Shown here piece after piece: positions 16,238 to 24,349 of a stretch of 64,000 bases of DNA. Position 1 is the first letter of the stretch; every line of letters starts with the position of its first letter. The stretch covers positions 248,001-312,000 of the forward strand of contig NZ_DBMV01000021.1 of the NCBI RefSeq assembly GCF_002298975.1, given 5' to 3'. Both the position numbers and the translations under genes were made by a program. The notes under the pieces were generated by a model. It did no database searches. It was not told where the DNA came from and saw only the letters and a list, made by a program, of their open reading frames with translations. Source of the DNA: Ralstonia sp. UBA689. Lineage in GTDB: Bacteria; Pseudomonadota; Gammaproteobacteria; Burkholderiales; Burkholderiaceae.

Positions 16238-19102
16238 ATGACTGAGTTGTATAAGCAGTACCTGGACACTTCGTACCTGTCCGGCGGTAACGCCGCCTAC
16301 GTTGAAGATCAGTACGAAGCATACCTTCAAGATCCCACGTCCGTTAGCGAGGCACTGCGCGCGTACTTCGATGCGCTGCAGAACGTTCCTGCCGTCGACG
16401 GTTCCAACGCCCGGGATATCCCCCACGCCCCTATCGTCACGTCGTTCGCTGAGCGCGCCAAGCAAGGCCCGATCAAGACGATCGTCGCGTCTGCCGATTC
16501 CGACATGGGTCGCAAGCGCGTGGCCGCGACGCAACTCGTGGCCGCGTACCGCAACGTAGGCCTGCGTTGGGCCGATCTTGACCCGCTCAAGCGTCAGGAG
16601 CGCCCGCCGGTGCCGGATCTGGACCCAGCCTTCTACGGTTTTACCGAAGCGGATCAAGACATCGTCTTCAACGCCAGCAACACGTATTTCGGTAAGGAAA
16701 CGATGAGCCTGCGCGAGTTGGTTAACAACCTGCGCGAAACGTATTGCGGCTCGATCGGCGCCGAATTCATGTACATCAGCGACCAGGCGCAGAAGCGCTG
16801 GTGGCAGGAGCGTCTGGAGTCCATCCGCTCCAAGCCGGTTTTCTCGGCTGAAAAGAAGAAGCACATCCTGGAACGCCTGACGGCCGCTGAAGGCCTCGAG
16901 CGTTTCCTGCATACCAAGTACGTCGGTCAGAAGCGCTTCTCGCTGGAAGGCGGCGAGAGCTTCATCGCGGCAATGGACGAGCTGATCCAGCACGCCGGGG
17001 CCAAGGGCGTGCAGGAAATCGTGATCGGCATGGCCCACCGTGGCCGTCTGAACGTGCTGGTCAATACGCTGGGCAAGATGCCCGCCGACCTGTTTGCTGA
17101 ATTCGAAGGCAAGCACGTGGACGACCTGCCGGCCGGCGACGTGAAGTACCACAAGGGCTTCTCGAGCGACGTGACCACCCCGGGCGGCCCCGTTCACCTG
17201 TCGCTGGCGTTCAACCCGTCGCACCTGGAAATCGTCAACCCGGTCGTGGAAGGCTCGGTCAAGGCACGCCAGGAGCGTCGCGATGACAAGCACGGCGCGC
17301 AAGTGCTGGCTGTGCAGGTGCACGGTGACGCGGCCTTTGCCGGCCAGGGCGTTGTGATGGAAACGCTCAACCTCGCGCAAACGCGCGGCTACGGTACGGG
17401 CGGCACGATCCATATCGTCATCAACAACCAGATCGGTTTCACTACGTCGGACCCGCGCGACACGCGCTCGACGCTGTATTGCACCGACGTGGTCAAGATG
17501 ATCGAAGCGCCGGTGCTGCACGTGAACGGTGATGATCCGGAAGCCGTCGTCCTGGCCATGCAACTGGCCATTGACTACCGCTCGGAGTTCAAGAAGGACA
17601 TCGCGGTCGACATCATCTGCTACCGCAAGCTCGGCCACAACGAGCAAGACACGCCGGCGATGACGCAGCCGCTGATGTACAAGAAGATCGGCACGCACCC
17701 CGGCACGCGCAAGCTGTACGCAGACAAGCTCGTTACGCAGAACACCCTGAAGACCGAAGAGCCGGATGGCCTGGTGCAGCAGTACCGCGCTGCCATGGAC
17801 GCCGGCAAGCACACGGTCGATCCGGTCCTGTCGAACTTCAAGAACAAGTTCGCCGTGGACTGGATGCCGTTCCTGAACCGCAAGTGGACGGACTCGGCCG
17901 ATACCGCTGTGCCGATGGCCGAACTCAAGCGTCTGGCCGAGCGCATCACCGCCATTCCCGATCACTTCAAGCTGCATCCGCTGGTTGAGAACGTCGTCAA
18001 CAACCGCGCCAAGATGGGCAAGGGCGACCTGCCCCTGGACTGGGGCATGGGTGAGCACCTGGCCTTCGCCTCGCTGGTGGCTTCGGGCTACCCGGTGCGC
18101 ATCACCGGCCAGGATGCCGGTCGCGGCACGTTCACGCACCGCCACGCCGTGCTGCACGATCAGAATCGCGAGCGCTGGGATGCCGGCAGCTACGTTCCGC
18201 TGCAGAACGTGTCGGACAGCCAGGCACCGTTCACCGTGATCGACTCGGTGCTGTCCGAAGAGGCCGTGATGGGCTTCGAGTACGGCTATTCGTCGGCCGA
18301 GCCGAACACCCTGGTGATCTGGGAAGCGCAGTTCGGCGACTTCGCCAATGGTGCGCAGGTCGTGATCGACCAGTTCATCTCCTCGGGTGAAGTGAAGTGG
18401 GGCCGCGCCTCGGGTCTGACGCTCATGCTGCCGCATGGCTACGAAGGCCAGGGTCCGGAGCACAGCTCGGCGCGCTTGGAGCGCTACCTGCAGCTCTGCG
18501 CAGATCACAACATGCAAGTGGTGCAGCCGACCACGCCGGCGCAGATCTTCCACCTGCTGCGTCGCCAGATGATCCGCCTGTTCCGCAAGCCGCTGATCAT
18601 CCTGACGCCGAAGTCGCTGCTGCGCAGCAAGGATGCCGTATCGCCGCTGTCCGATCTGGCCAAGGGCCACTTCGAGACCGTGATCGCCGATACGGCGGAA
18701 GACCTGAACGCTGCCAAGGTCAAGCGCGTCGTGGCGTGCTCGGGCAAGGTGTACTACGACCTCGTCAACGCCCGCAAGGAACGCGGCCTGACCGACACGG
18801 CCATCATCCGTGTCGAGCAGCTCTATCCGTTCCCGCATAAGGCGTTCGCGGCCGAGCTCAAGAAGTACCCGAACCTCGCCGAAGTGGTGTGGTGCCAGGA
18901 TGAGCCGCAGAATCAGGGCGCCTGGTTCTTCGTGCAGCACTTCATCATGGAGAACATGACCGAGGGCCAGAAGCTGGGCTACGCGGGCCGTCCCGCTTCG
19001 GCTTCGCCGGCCGTGGGCTACTACGCCAAGCACAACGAGCAGCAGAAGGCGCTGATCGATGCGGCGTTCACCAAGCTCAAGGGCTTCGTGCTGACCAAGT
19101 AA
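16238..19102 (+). CDS. sucA: 2-Oxoglutarate dehydrogenase E1 component
   Basis: The 954-residue thiamine-diphosphate E1 subunit that decarboxylates 2-oxoglutarate in the TCA cycle and passes the succinyl group to the E2 lipoyl arm. The N-terminus has the family's short E2-binding motif (Y-L-D-T-S-Y-L-S-G-G-N-A-A-Y-V-E), then I-G-M-A-H-R-G-R-L-N-V-L near residue 263, the ThDP/Mg2+ binding stretch H-G-D-A-A-F-A-G-Q-G-V near 362, and the transketolase-like C-terminal part with R-G-T-F-T-H-R-H-A near 630. Length is normal. The start follows a weak ribosome binding site. Codon bias is high. It is followed by sucB, lpdA and zapE on the same strand. Confidence 0.97.
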   Translation: MTELYKQYLDTSYLSGGNAAYVEDQYEAYLQDPTSVSEALRAYFDALQNVPAVDGSNARDIPHAPIVTSFAERAKQGPIKTIVASADSDMGRKRVAATQLVAAYRNVGLRWADLDPLKRQERPPVPDLDPAFYGFTEADQDIVFNASNTYFGKETMSLRELVNNLRETYCGSIGAEFMYISDQAQKRWWQERLESIRSKPVFSAEKKKHILERLTAAEGLERFLHTKYVGQKRFSLEGGESFIAAMDELIQHAGAKGVQEIVIGMAHRGRLNVLVNTLGKMPADLFAEFEGKHVDDLPAGDVKYHKGFSSDVTTPGGPVHLSLAFNPSHLEIVNPVVEGSVKARQERRDDKHGAQVLAVQVHGDAAFAGQGVVMETLNLAQTRGYGTGGTIHIVINNQIGFTTSDPRDTRSTLYCTDVVKMIEAPVLHVNGDDPEAVVLAMQLAIDYRSEFKKDIAVDIICYRKLGHNEQDTPAMTQPLMYKKIGTHPGTRKLYADKLVTQNTLKTEEPDGLVQQYRAAMDAGKHTVDPVLSNFKNKFAVDWMPFLNRKWTDSADTAVPMAELKRLAERITAIPDHFKLHPLVENVVNNRAKMGKGDLPLDWGMGEHLAFASLVASGYPVRITGQDAGRGTFTHRHAVLHDQNRERWDAGSYVPLQNVSDSQAPFTVIDSVLSEEAVMGFEYGYSSAEPNTLVIWEAQFGDFANGAQVVIDQFISSGEVKWGRASGLTLMLPHGYEGQGPEHSSARLERYLQLCADHNMQVVQPTTPAQIFHLLRRQMIRLFRKPLIILTPKSLLRSKDAVSPLSDLAKGHFETVIADTAEDLNAAKVKRVVACSGKVYYDLVNARKERGLTDTAIIRVEQLYPFPHKAFAAELKKYPNLAEVVWCQDEPQNQGAWFFVQHFIMENMTEGQKLGYAGRPASASPAVGYYAKHNEQQKALIDAAFTKLKGFVLTK

Positions 19103-19111
19103 GCGGCAAAT

Positions 19112-19156
19112 GCATCAAGGCGGCAATGGCTGTGACTGCGGCCGTCGCCTTGATGC
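19112..19156 (+). repeat. Large hairpin between sucA and sucB
   Basis: GCATCAAGGCG (19112-19122) pairs perfectly with CGCCTTGATGC (19146-19156); GGC/GCC pairs inside the loop. It lacks a T-run and lies 9 bases after the sucA stop, as a transcript processing or stabilising element might. Confidence 0.6.
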
Positions 19157-19253
19157 AGAGCATCTCCAGAATCCAACGCAAACGAATCGCAGCGCTGGCC
19201 CGCCGAATGCGGTTTTAGGGGCAGCGCACACATGAATCCGAGGAACCACCAAA

Positions 19254-20516
19254 ATGGCTATTGTTGACGTCAAGGTCCCGCAGTTTTCCGAGTCCGTCGA
19301 AGAGGGCACGCTGATCTCCTGGAAGAAGAAGCCGGGTGAAGCCGTGGCCGTGGACGAAGTCCTGGTCGAAATCGAAACCGACAAGGTCGTGCTGGAAGTG
19401 CCGGCCCCGTCGGCTGGCGTGCTGGCTGAAGTGCTGGTCGCCGATGGCGCGACCGTTACGTCCGAACAACTGCTGGCCAAGATCGACACCGAAGGCAAGG
19501 CTGGCATTGCCGCCCCGGCTGCCGCTGCATCGGCGCCGGCTGCTGCCGCTCCTGCACCGGCTGCCGCAGCATCGGCCCCGGCCGCCGCTGCTACCGGTGG
19601 CGTCGCCATGCCGTCGGCCGCCAAGCTGATGGCTGAAGCCAACCTGTCGGCCAGCCAAGTGGCCGGCACCGGCCGCGATGGCCGTATCACCAAGGGTGAC
19701 GTGCTGGGTGCCGTGGCTGGTGGCGCCAAGCCGGCCCAGGTTGCCGCTGCTCCGCAAGCTGCACGTCCGGCGCTGCAACAAGTGGCTGCGCCGGTTGACT
19801 TCGCCGCCCTGGGCGACCGTCCGGAAGAGCGCGTGCCGATGAGCCGCCTGCGCGCCCGTATCGCCGAGCGCCTGGTGCAGTCGCAATCGACCAACGCCAT
19901 CCTCACCACCTTCAATGAAGTCAACATGAAGCCGGTGATGGACCTGCGTGCCAAGTTCAAGGACCAGTTCGAGAAGACCCACGGCGTGAAGCTGGGCTTC
20001 ATGTCGTTCTTCGTGAAGGCCGCTGTCCACGCGCTCAAGAAGTACCCGGTCATCAACGCGTCGGTTGACGGCAACGACATCGTCTACCACGGCTACTTCG
20101 ACATTGGTATCGCCGTCGGCTCGCCGCGCGGCCTGGTGGTGCCCATCCTGCGCAACGCCGACCAAATGAGCCTGGCCGATATCGAGAAGAAGATTGCCGA
20201 GTTCGGCCAGAAGGCCAAGGACGGCAAGCTGACGCTGGACGACCTGACCGGCGGCACGTTCTCGATCTCGAACGGCGGTACGTTCGGCTCGATGCTGTCG
20301 ACCCCGATCATCAATCCGCCGCAATCGGCCATCCTGGGCGTGCACGCCACGAAGGACCGCGCTGTGGTGGAAAACGGCCAAGTCGTGGTTCGCCCGATGA
20401 ACTACCTGGCCATGTCCTACGACCACCGCATCATCGACGGCCGTGAAGCCGTGCTGGGCCTGGTCGCCATGAAGGAAGCGCTGGAAGACCCGGCTCGCCT
20501 GCTGCTGGACCTGTAA
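19254..20516 (+). CDS. sucB: 2-Oxoglutarate dehydrogenase E2 (dihydrolipoyl succinyltransferase)
   Basis: The 420-residue E2 core. One lipoyl domain at 1-78 has the lipoylated Lys44 in E-T-D-K-V-V. An Ala/Pro-rich flexible linker follows (about 84-118), then the E1/E3-binding domain (P-S-A-A-K-L-M-A-E near 122) and the catalytic domain, whose active site is Y-D-H-R-I-I-D-G with His391 and Asp395. It receives the succinyl group from SucA, makes succinyl-CoA and is reoxidised by LpdA. The gene lies about 150 bases after sucA and 175 bases before lpdA; both gaps are occupied by repeat or hairpin structures. Confidence 0.97.
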   Translation: MAIVDVKVPQFSESVEEGTLISWKKKPGEAVAVDEVLVEIETDKVVLEVPAPSAGVLAEVLVADGATVTSEQLLAKIDTEGKAGIAAPAAAASAPAAAAPAPAAAASAPAAAATGGVAMPSAAKLMAEANLSASQVAGTGRDGRITKGDVLGAVAGGAKPAQVAAAPQAARPALQQVAAPVDFAALGDRPEERVPMSRLRARIAERLVQSQSTNAILTTFNEVNMKPVMDLRAKFKDQFEKTHGVKLGFMSFFVKAAVHALKKYPVINASVDGNDIVYHGYFDIGIAVGSPRGLVVPILRNADQMSLADIEKKIAEFGQKAKDGKLTLDDLTGGTFSISNGGTFGSMLSTPIINPPQSAILGVHATKDRAVVENGQVVVRPMNYLAMSYDHRIIDGREAVLGLVAMKEALEDPARLLLDL

Positions 20517-20517
20517 G

Positions 20518-20673
20518 CCTGCCCACGGTCCTACTGCGCGCCCCGATCTTGACCTTGCGATGCTCGCCGTACCCATGTACGGCTGCGCTTCTCAGGCCAA
20601 CCTCGGGCCGCTCGCTACGGACCGTGAACAGGTTTAAACCGACTGTTGTCGTTCCCGCCTGAGCAGGAACGAC
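20518..20673 (+). repeat. Composite palindromic intergenic element between sucB and lpdA
   Basis: The gap is built of nested inverted repeats: CCTG plus CACGGTCC (20518-20531) against GGACCGTG plus CAGG (20619-20632), with an inner hairpin GCCGTAC/GTACGGC (20566-20572, 20577-20583). A separate palindrome, GTCGTTCC (20648-20655) against GGAACGAC (20666-20673), has the core of the repeat seen again at 56109-56176. I recall similar dispersed intergenic palindromes from Burkholderiales; that is not checked here. Confidence 0.6.
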
Positions 20674-20691
20674 GGACTAAAGGATTTCTCC

Positions 20692-22128
20692 ATGAGCAAA
20701 GAATTTGACGTGCTGGTGATCGGCGCTGGCCCCGGTGGCTACATTGCCGCCATCCGTGCCGGTCAGCTCGGCCTGAACGTGGCCTGCTGCGAAGACAACC
20801 CCTACGACGATCCGAAGGGCGAGCCGCGTCTGGGCGGCACCTGCCTGAACGTTGGCTGCATTCCGTCCAAGGCGCTGCTGGCCTCGTCGGAAGAGTTCGA
20901 GAACGTGAACCACCACCTGGCCGACCACGGCATCACGGTGGAAGGTGCGAAGGTCGACGTTGCCAAGATGCTCAAGCGCAAGGACGACATCGTCGGCAAG
21001 ATGACCAAGGGCATCGAGTTCCTGTTCCGCAAGAACAAGGTGACGCTGCTCAAGGGCCGCGGCAAGTTCGTCGGCAAGACCGACGCTGGCTACCAGGTTG
21101 AGATCAACGGCAAGGCCGGCGCGGAAGTCGTGACCGCCAAGCACGTGATCATCGCCACCGGCTCGAAGGCCCGCCATCTGCCGGGCGTAAAGGTCGACAA
21201 CGTGACCATCGCCGACAACGAAGGCGCACTGAAGTTTGGCGAAGTGCCGAAGAGGCTGGGCGTGATCGGCGCCGGCGTGATCGGCCTGGAGCTGGGCTCG
21301 GTGTGGCGCCGCCTGGGTGCCGAAGTCACGATTCTCGAAGCGCTGCCGAGCTTCCTCGGCGCGGCTGACGAGTCGGTCGCCAAGGAAGCCAACAAGCTGC
21401 TGACCAAGCAGGGCCTGAAGATCAACGTCGGCGTGAAGGTTGGCGAGATCGAATCGTCGGGCAAGGGCGTGAAGGTGAACTACACCGACGCTGCCGGTGC
21501 TGCGCAAGTGCTGGAGTGCGACAAGCTGATCGTGTCGATCGGCCGCGTGCCGAACACCGACAACCTGGGCCTGGAAGCGATCGGCCTGGCGACGGACCAA
21601 CGCGGCTTCATCGAGGTCGACGACCACTGCGCGACCAAGCTGCCGAACCTGTGGGCGATCGGCGACGTGGTGCGCGGCCCGATGCTGGCGCACAAGGCTG
21701 AAGACGAAGGCGTGGCCGTGGCCGAGCGCATCGTCGGCCAGAAGCCGCACATCGACTACAACTGCATTCCCTGGGTGATCTACACCTTCCCGGAAATCGC
21801 GTGGGTCGGCAAGACCGAGCAGCAGCTCAAGGCCGAAGGCCGCGAGATCAAGGCGGGCCAGTTCCCGTTCCTGGCCAACGGCCGCGCGCTGGGCATGGGT
21901 GCATCCGACGGCTTCGTGAAGGTTATCGCCGATGCGAAGACCGACGAGATCCTGGGCGTGCACATCGTGGCTGCCAACGCATCGGATCTGGTTGCGGAAG
22001 CCGTGGTGGCGATGGAGTTCAAGGCTGCGGCTGAAGACATCGGCCGCATCTGCCACCCGCACCCGTCGATGTCGGAAGTGATGCGTGAAGCCGCGCTGGC
22101 GGTCGACAAGCGTCAGCTCAACATGTAA
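20692..22128 (+). CDS. lpdA: Dihydrolipoyl dehydrogenase (E3)
   Basis: A 478-residue FAD flavoprotein that reoxidises the lipoyl arm of E2 with NAD+. The FAD site is V-I-G-A-G-P-G-G-Y near residue 8; the redox disulfide is in G-G-T-C-L-N-V-G-C-I-P-S-K near 47-59. The NAD-binding fold has G-V-I-G-A-G-V-I-G-L-E-L-G near 190, and the C-terminal base motif is H-P-H-P-S-M-S-E near 455. Start and length fit the family. It is the last enzyme of the 2-oxoglutarate dehydrogenase cluster and may also serve other dehydrogenase complexes. Confidence 0.97.
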   Translation: MSKEFDVLVIGAGPGGYIAAIRAGQLGLNVACCEDNPYDDPKGEPRLGGTCLNVGCIPSKALLASSEEFENVNHHLADHGITVEGAKVDVAKMLKRKDDIVGKMTKGIEFLFRKNKVTLLKGRGKFVGKTDAGYQVEINGKAGAEVVTAKHVIIATGSKARHLPGVKVDNVTIADNEGALKFGEVPKRLGVIGAGVIGLELGSVWRRLGAEVTILEALPSFLGAADESVAKEANKLLTKQGLKINVGVKVGEIESSGKGVKVNYTDAAGAAQVLECDKLIVSIGRVPNTDNLGLEAIGLATDQRGFIEVDDHCATKLPNLWAIGDVVRGPMLAHKAEDEGVAVAERIVGQKPHIDYNCIPWVIYTFPEIAWVGKTEQQLKAEGREIKAGQFPFLANGRALGMGASDGFVKVIADAKTDEILGVHIVAANASDLVAEAVVAMEFKAAAEDIGRICHPHPSMSEVMREAALAVDKRQLNM

Positions 22129-22150
22129 TCGCCCGCCATCAGGCGAGCAC

Positions 22151-22184
22151 GATGCCCGGCGAATCCACAAGATTGCCGGGCATC
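22151..22184 (+). terminator. Stem-loop after lpdA
   Basis: GATGCCCGGC (22151-22160) pairs with GCCGGGCATC (22175-22184), and AATC/GATT extends the stem inward around a CACAA loop. No long T-run follows, so termination may be partial; zapE starts 37 bases later. Confidence 0.5.
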
Positions 22185-22221
22185 AGTCCATTTGGGCCGT
22201 CGAAAGGCTGGCCCCACGCAG

Positions 22222-23319
22222 ATGAACGTCCAGGAAACCTACCTCAAGGAACTGAAGGCCCGTGGCTATCAGCCCGACGAGGCGCAACAGCGTGCCGTCG
22301 ATCGCTTGCAGCGGTGCTATGACGAATGGGTGGCCTACAAGGCCCGGCGCTCGAATGCGCTGCGCAAGATGCTTGTCCACCCGGATTTGCCGCGCGGCAT
22401 CTACATGTGGGGCGGGGTGGGGCGCGGCAAGTCGTTCCTGATGGACGCCTTCTATGCCTGCGTGCCGGTGGTGCGCAAGACGCGCTTGCACTTTCATGAA
22501 TTCATGCGCGAGGTGCATCGCCAGCTCGAAGACCTGCGTGGCCGCCCCGATCCGCTCGATGAGCTTGCGCGTCGCATCGCCAAGCGCTTTCGCCTGATCT
22601 GCTTTGACGAGTTCCACGTCAACGACGTTGCTGACGCGATGATCCTGTATCGCTTGCTGGATCAGCTCTTTGCCAACGGCGTGCAGTTTGTGATGACGTC
22701 CAATTACCGGCCGGACTTGCTGTACCCGGACGGACTGCACCGTGACCGAGTGCTGCCTGCCATCGCGCTGCTGCAGCAAAAGCTGGACATCCTCAACGTG
22801 GATGCCGGTATCGACTATCGCAAGCGCGCTATGGAACAGGTGCAGGCGTATCACACGCCGCTGGGCGCCAAGGCCAATTCGGCATTGCGCGATGCGTTTG
22901 TGGCGGTGGCGGAAGTGCCGGACGAATCACCGGTGCTGCACATCGAGCACCGCGAAATCCGTGCACAGCGCAAGGCGGGCGGGGTGGTGTGGTTCGATTT
23001 CGCCACGCTGTGTGGCGGCCCGCGTTCGCAGAACGACTATCTGGAAATCGCCTCGCGTTTCCATACGGTCATCCTGGCCGAAGTGCCCAGGATGACGCCG
23101 CGCATGGCGTCCGAGGCACGCCGATTCACGTGGCTGATCGACGTGTTTTACGACCACAAGGTCAAGCTGCTGATGTCGGCCGAGGTACCCGCCGACGAGC
23201 TATATGTTGAAGGCCAGATGGCCAACGAATTCCACCGCACGGTGTCGCGCATCATCGAGATGCAGTCGCGCGAATACCTCGAAGCGCCTCGGCGCGAAGT
23301 TGATACCTCGCTGACCTGA
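22222..23319 (+). CDS. zapE: Cell division protein ZapE (AFG1-like ATPase)
   Basis: A 365-residue AFG1-family ATPase. Walker A is G-G-V-G-R-G-K-S near residues 71-78 and Walker B L-I-C-F-D-E-F near 132-138; sensor-like V-M-T-S-N-Y-R-P-D-L-L-Y-P-D lies near 165. In E. coli ZapE acts on the FtsZ ring under stress; mitochondrial relatives act in respiratory-complex quality control. The ATG at 22222 is preferred over an upstream in-frame alternative that would overlap the lpdA stem-loop. It follows lpdA, an arrangement common in this group of bacteria, and converges on the ComB-like gene. Confidence 0.88.
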   Translation: MNVQETYLKELKARGYQPDEAQQRAVDRLQRCYDEWVAYKARRSNALRKMLVHPDLPRGIYMWGGVGRGKSFLMDAFYACVPVVRKTRLHFHEFMREVHRQLEDLRGRPDPLDELARRIAKRFRLICFDEFHVNDVADAMILYRLLDQLFANGVQFVMTSNYRPDLLYPDGLHRDRVLPAIALLQQKLDILNVDAGIDYRKRAMEQVQAYHTPLGAKANSALRDAFVAVAEVPDESPVLHIEHREIRAQRKAGGVVWFDFATLCGGPRSQNDYLEIASRFHTVILAEVPRMTPRMASEARRFTWLIDVFYDHKVKLLMSAEVPADELYVEGQMANEFHRTVSRIIEMQSREYLEAPRREVDTSLT

Positions 23320-23334
23320 GCGTTCGCCTGCCGC

Positions 23335-24174
23335 TCAGTGCGAGAGCGGTGGATTGCGGTGTGCCGATGGTACGGGTGATGGCCGCAGGTTTGCGCCGAA
23401 GAAATCCTGCGCAACGCTTTCGTTCTTGCGGTTGACGTTGCGGAACGCGCCTTCGACCAGCATGGGGGCAACGTTGCTCACATCGGTTTGTGAGGCGATG
23501 GTCACGTCCTCCGCAAAGCCGCGTTCGCACAGTTCGCGGCCCGACACGGAATCGAGTAGCCACGCCTTCATCATTCCGATCTGTGACGCTTCGCGATAGA
23601 CCGCGCGGGCGGCAAGCGCCTCCGGCGACAGGGCTTGCGGCAGGAAGCCCGCGACCGTTTCCGACAGATGGTGCACGATGGCGCCGGCCGCGAGCCAGTC
23701 CTCCAGGGCCGGGCGCAGGCTGCCGTCGGCCCAGCGTTCGCCTGAAGCCACCACGGCCACGCGGCGGCCGAGCCGCGTCGCGGCTTCCGCAACGGCGCGT
23801 GCGTTGCGCAAGCAGCCGGCAAACGTCGGCGTTGAGCCAGTCACCAGCGCAAGCGTCGCGCCATTGGGGGAAGGCAGGACCAAGCTACTGCCCATCGGCA
23901 GTTCCTTGAGCGAGGAGGGCGACAGCGTATAGCCCGGCTGGTTGCGATTGGTGCCGGCCAGCATGGCGCCGGCGCGGCGGGCGAACGTTTCGGCACTGCC
24001 GTCGCGCCATGGATATGGGTAGATGCGTGCACCGCGTCCTACGGCAATGTCGACGCAGGTGCAAAAGGACAGCACGTCCACCACGATGACCGCGTCGCAA
24101 TGCGGCGCCAGCGCGGATGCCCCATGCTCGCCCCACTCGCAGTGGACGTTGTACAGGCTGAACTCGGTTGCCAT
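23335..24174 (-). CDS. 2-Phosphosulfolactate phosphatase (ComB) family protein
   Basis: A 279-residue protein starting at 24174, where AGGAGGG precedes the ATG on the minus strand; a longer frame upstream lacks support. Blocks typical of the ComB family are visible: V-I-V-V-D-V-L-S-F-C-T near residue 30, L-P-S-P-N-G-A-T near 101, A-G-C-L-R-N-A near 118 and V-V-A-S-G-E-R-W near 141. In archaea ComB makes sulfolactate for coenzyme M, a cofactor not expected here, so the true substrate is unknown. It is divergent from ccoI, and the FNR box at 24299 lies between them. Confidence 0.7.
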   Translation of the reverse strand: MATEFSLYNVHCEWGEHGASALAPHCDAVIVVDVLSFCTCVDIAVGRGARIYPYPWRDGSAETFARRAGAMLAGTNRNQPGYTLSPSSLKELPMGSSLVLPSPNGATLALVTGSTPTFAGCLRNARAVAEAATRLGRRVAVVASGERWADGSLRPALEDWLAAGAIVHHLSETVAGFLPQALSPEALAARAVYREASQIGMMKAWLLDSVSGRELCERGFAEDVTIASQTDVSNVAPMLVEGAFRNVNRKNESVAQDFFGANLRPSPVPSAHRNPPLSH

Positions 24175-24298
24175 GGCGCCCTCCTGTTTGCCTGGTCCAG
24201 CTATCACTATAGGAGGCATCTTTCTTTGCGGGAGGACAGGTGGTCGCCTAGAGTGCTGCAAGAATCGCATGCTCCGTCTAATTTTTAGTGGGCCGCAC

Positions 24299-24312
24299 TT
24301 GACTCGTATCAA
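24299..24312 (+). promoter_or_regulatory. FNR box of ccoI
   Basis: TTGACTCGTATCAA matches the FNR consensus TTGATN4ATCAA at 9 of 10 specified bases. A -10 candidate TAGCAT at 24335-24340 sits exactly where a class II (-41.5) FNR promoter needs it, giving a predicted start near 24347. The regulator gene itself is at 32452-33180. Confidence 0.75.
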
Positions 24313-24349
24313 AGGTTGCCCAAGGGATGCTGGCTAGCATCGCCTCATA

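Noticed and set aside
16169..19033. A 954-codon open frame on the minus strand opposite sucA
   Set aside because: It mirrors sucA almost exactly, is His/Arg-rich with no domain motifs, and arises from the codon bias of a high-GC gene. The same holds for long antisense frames over glnA, infB, typA and lpdA.
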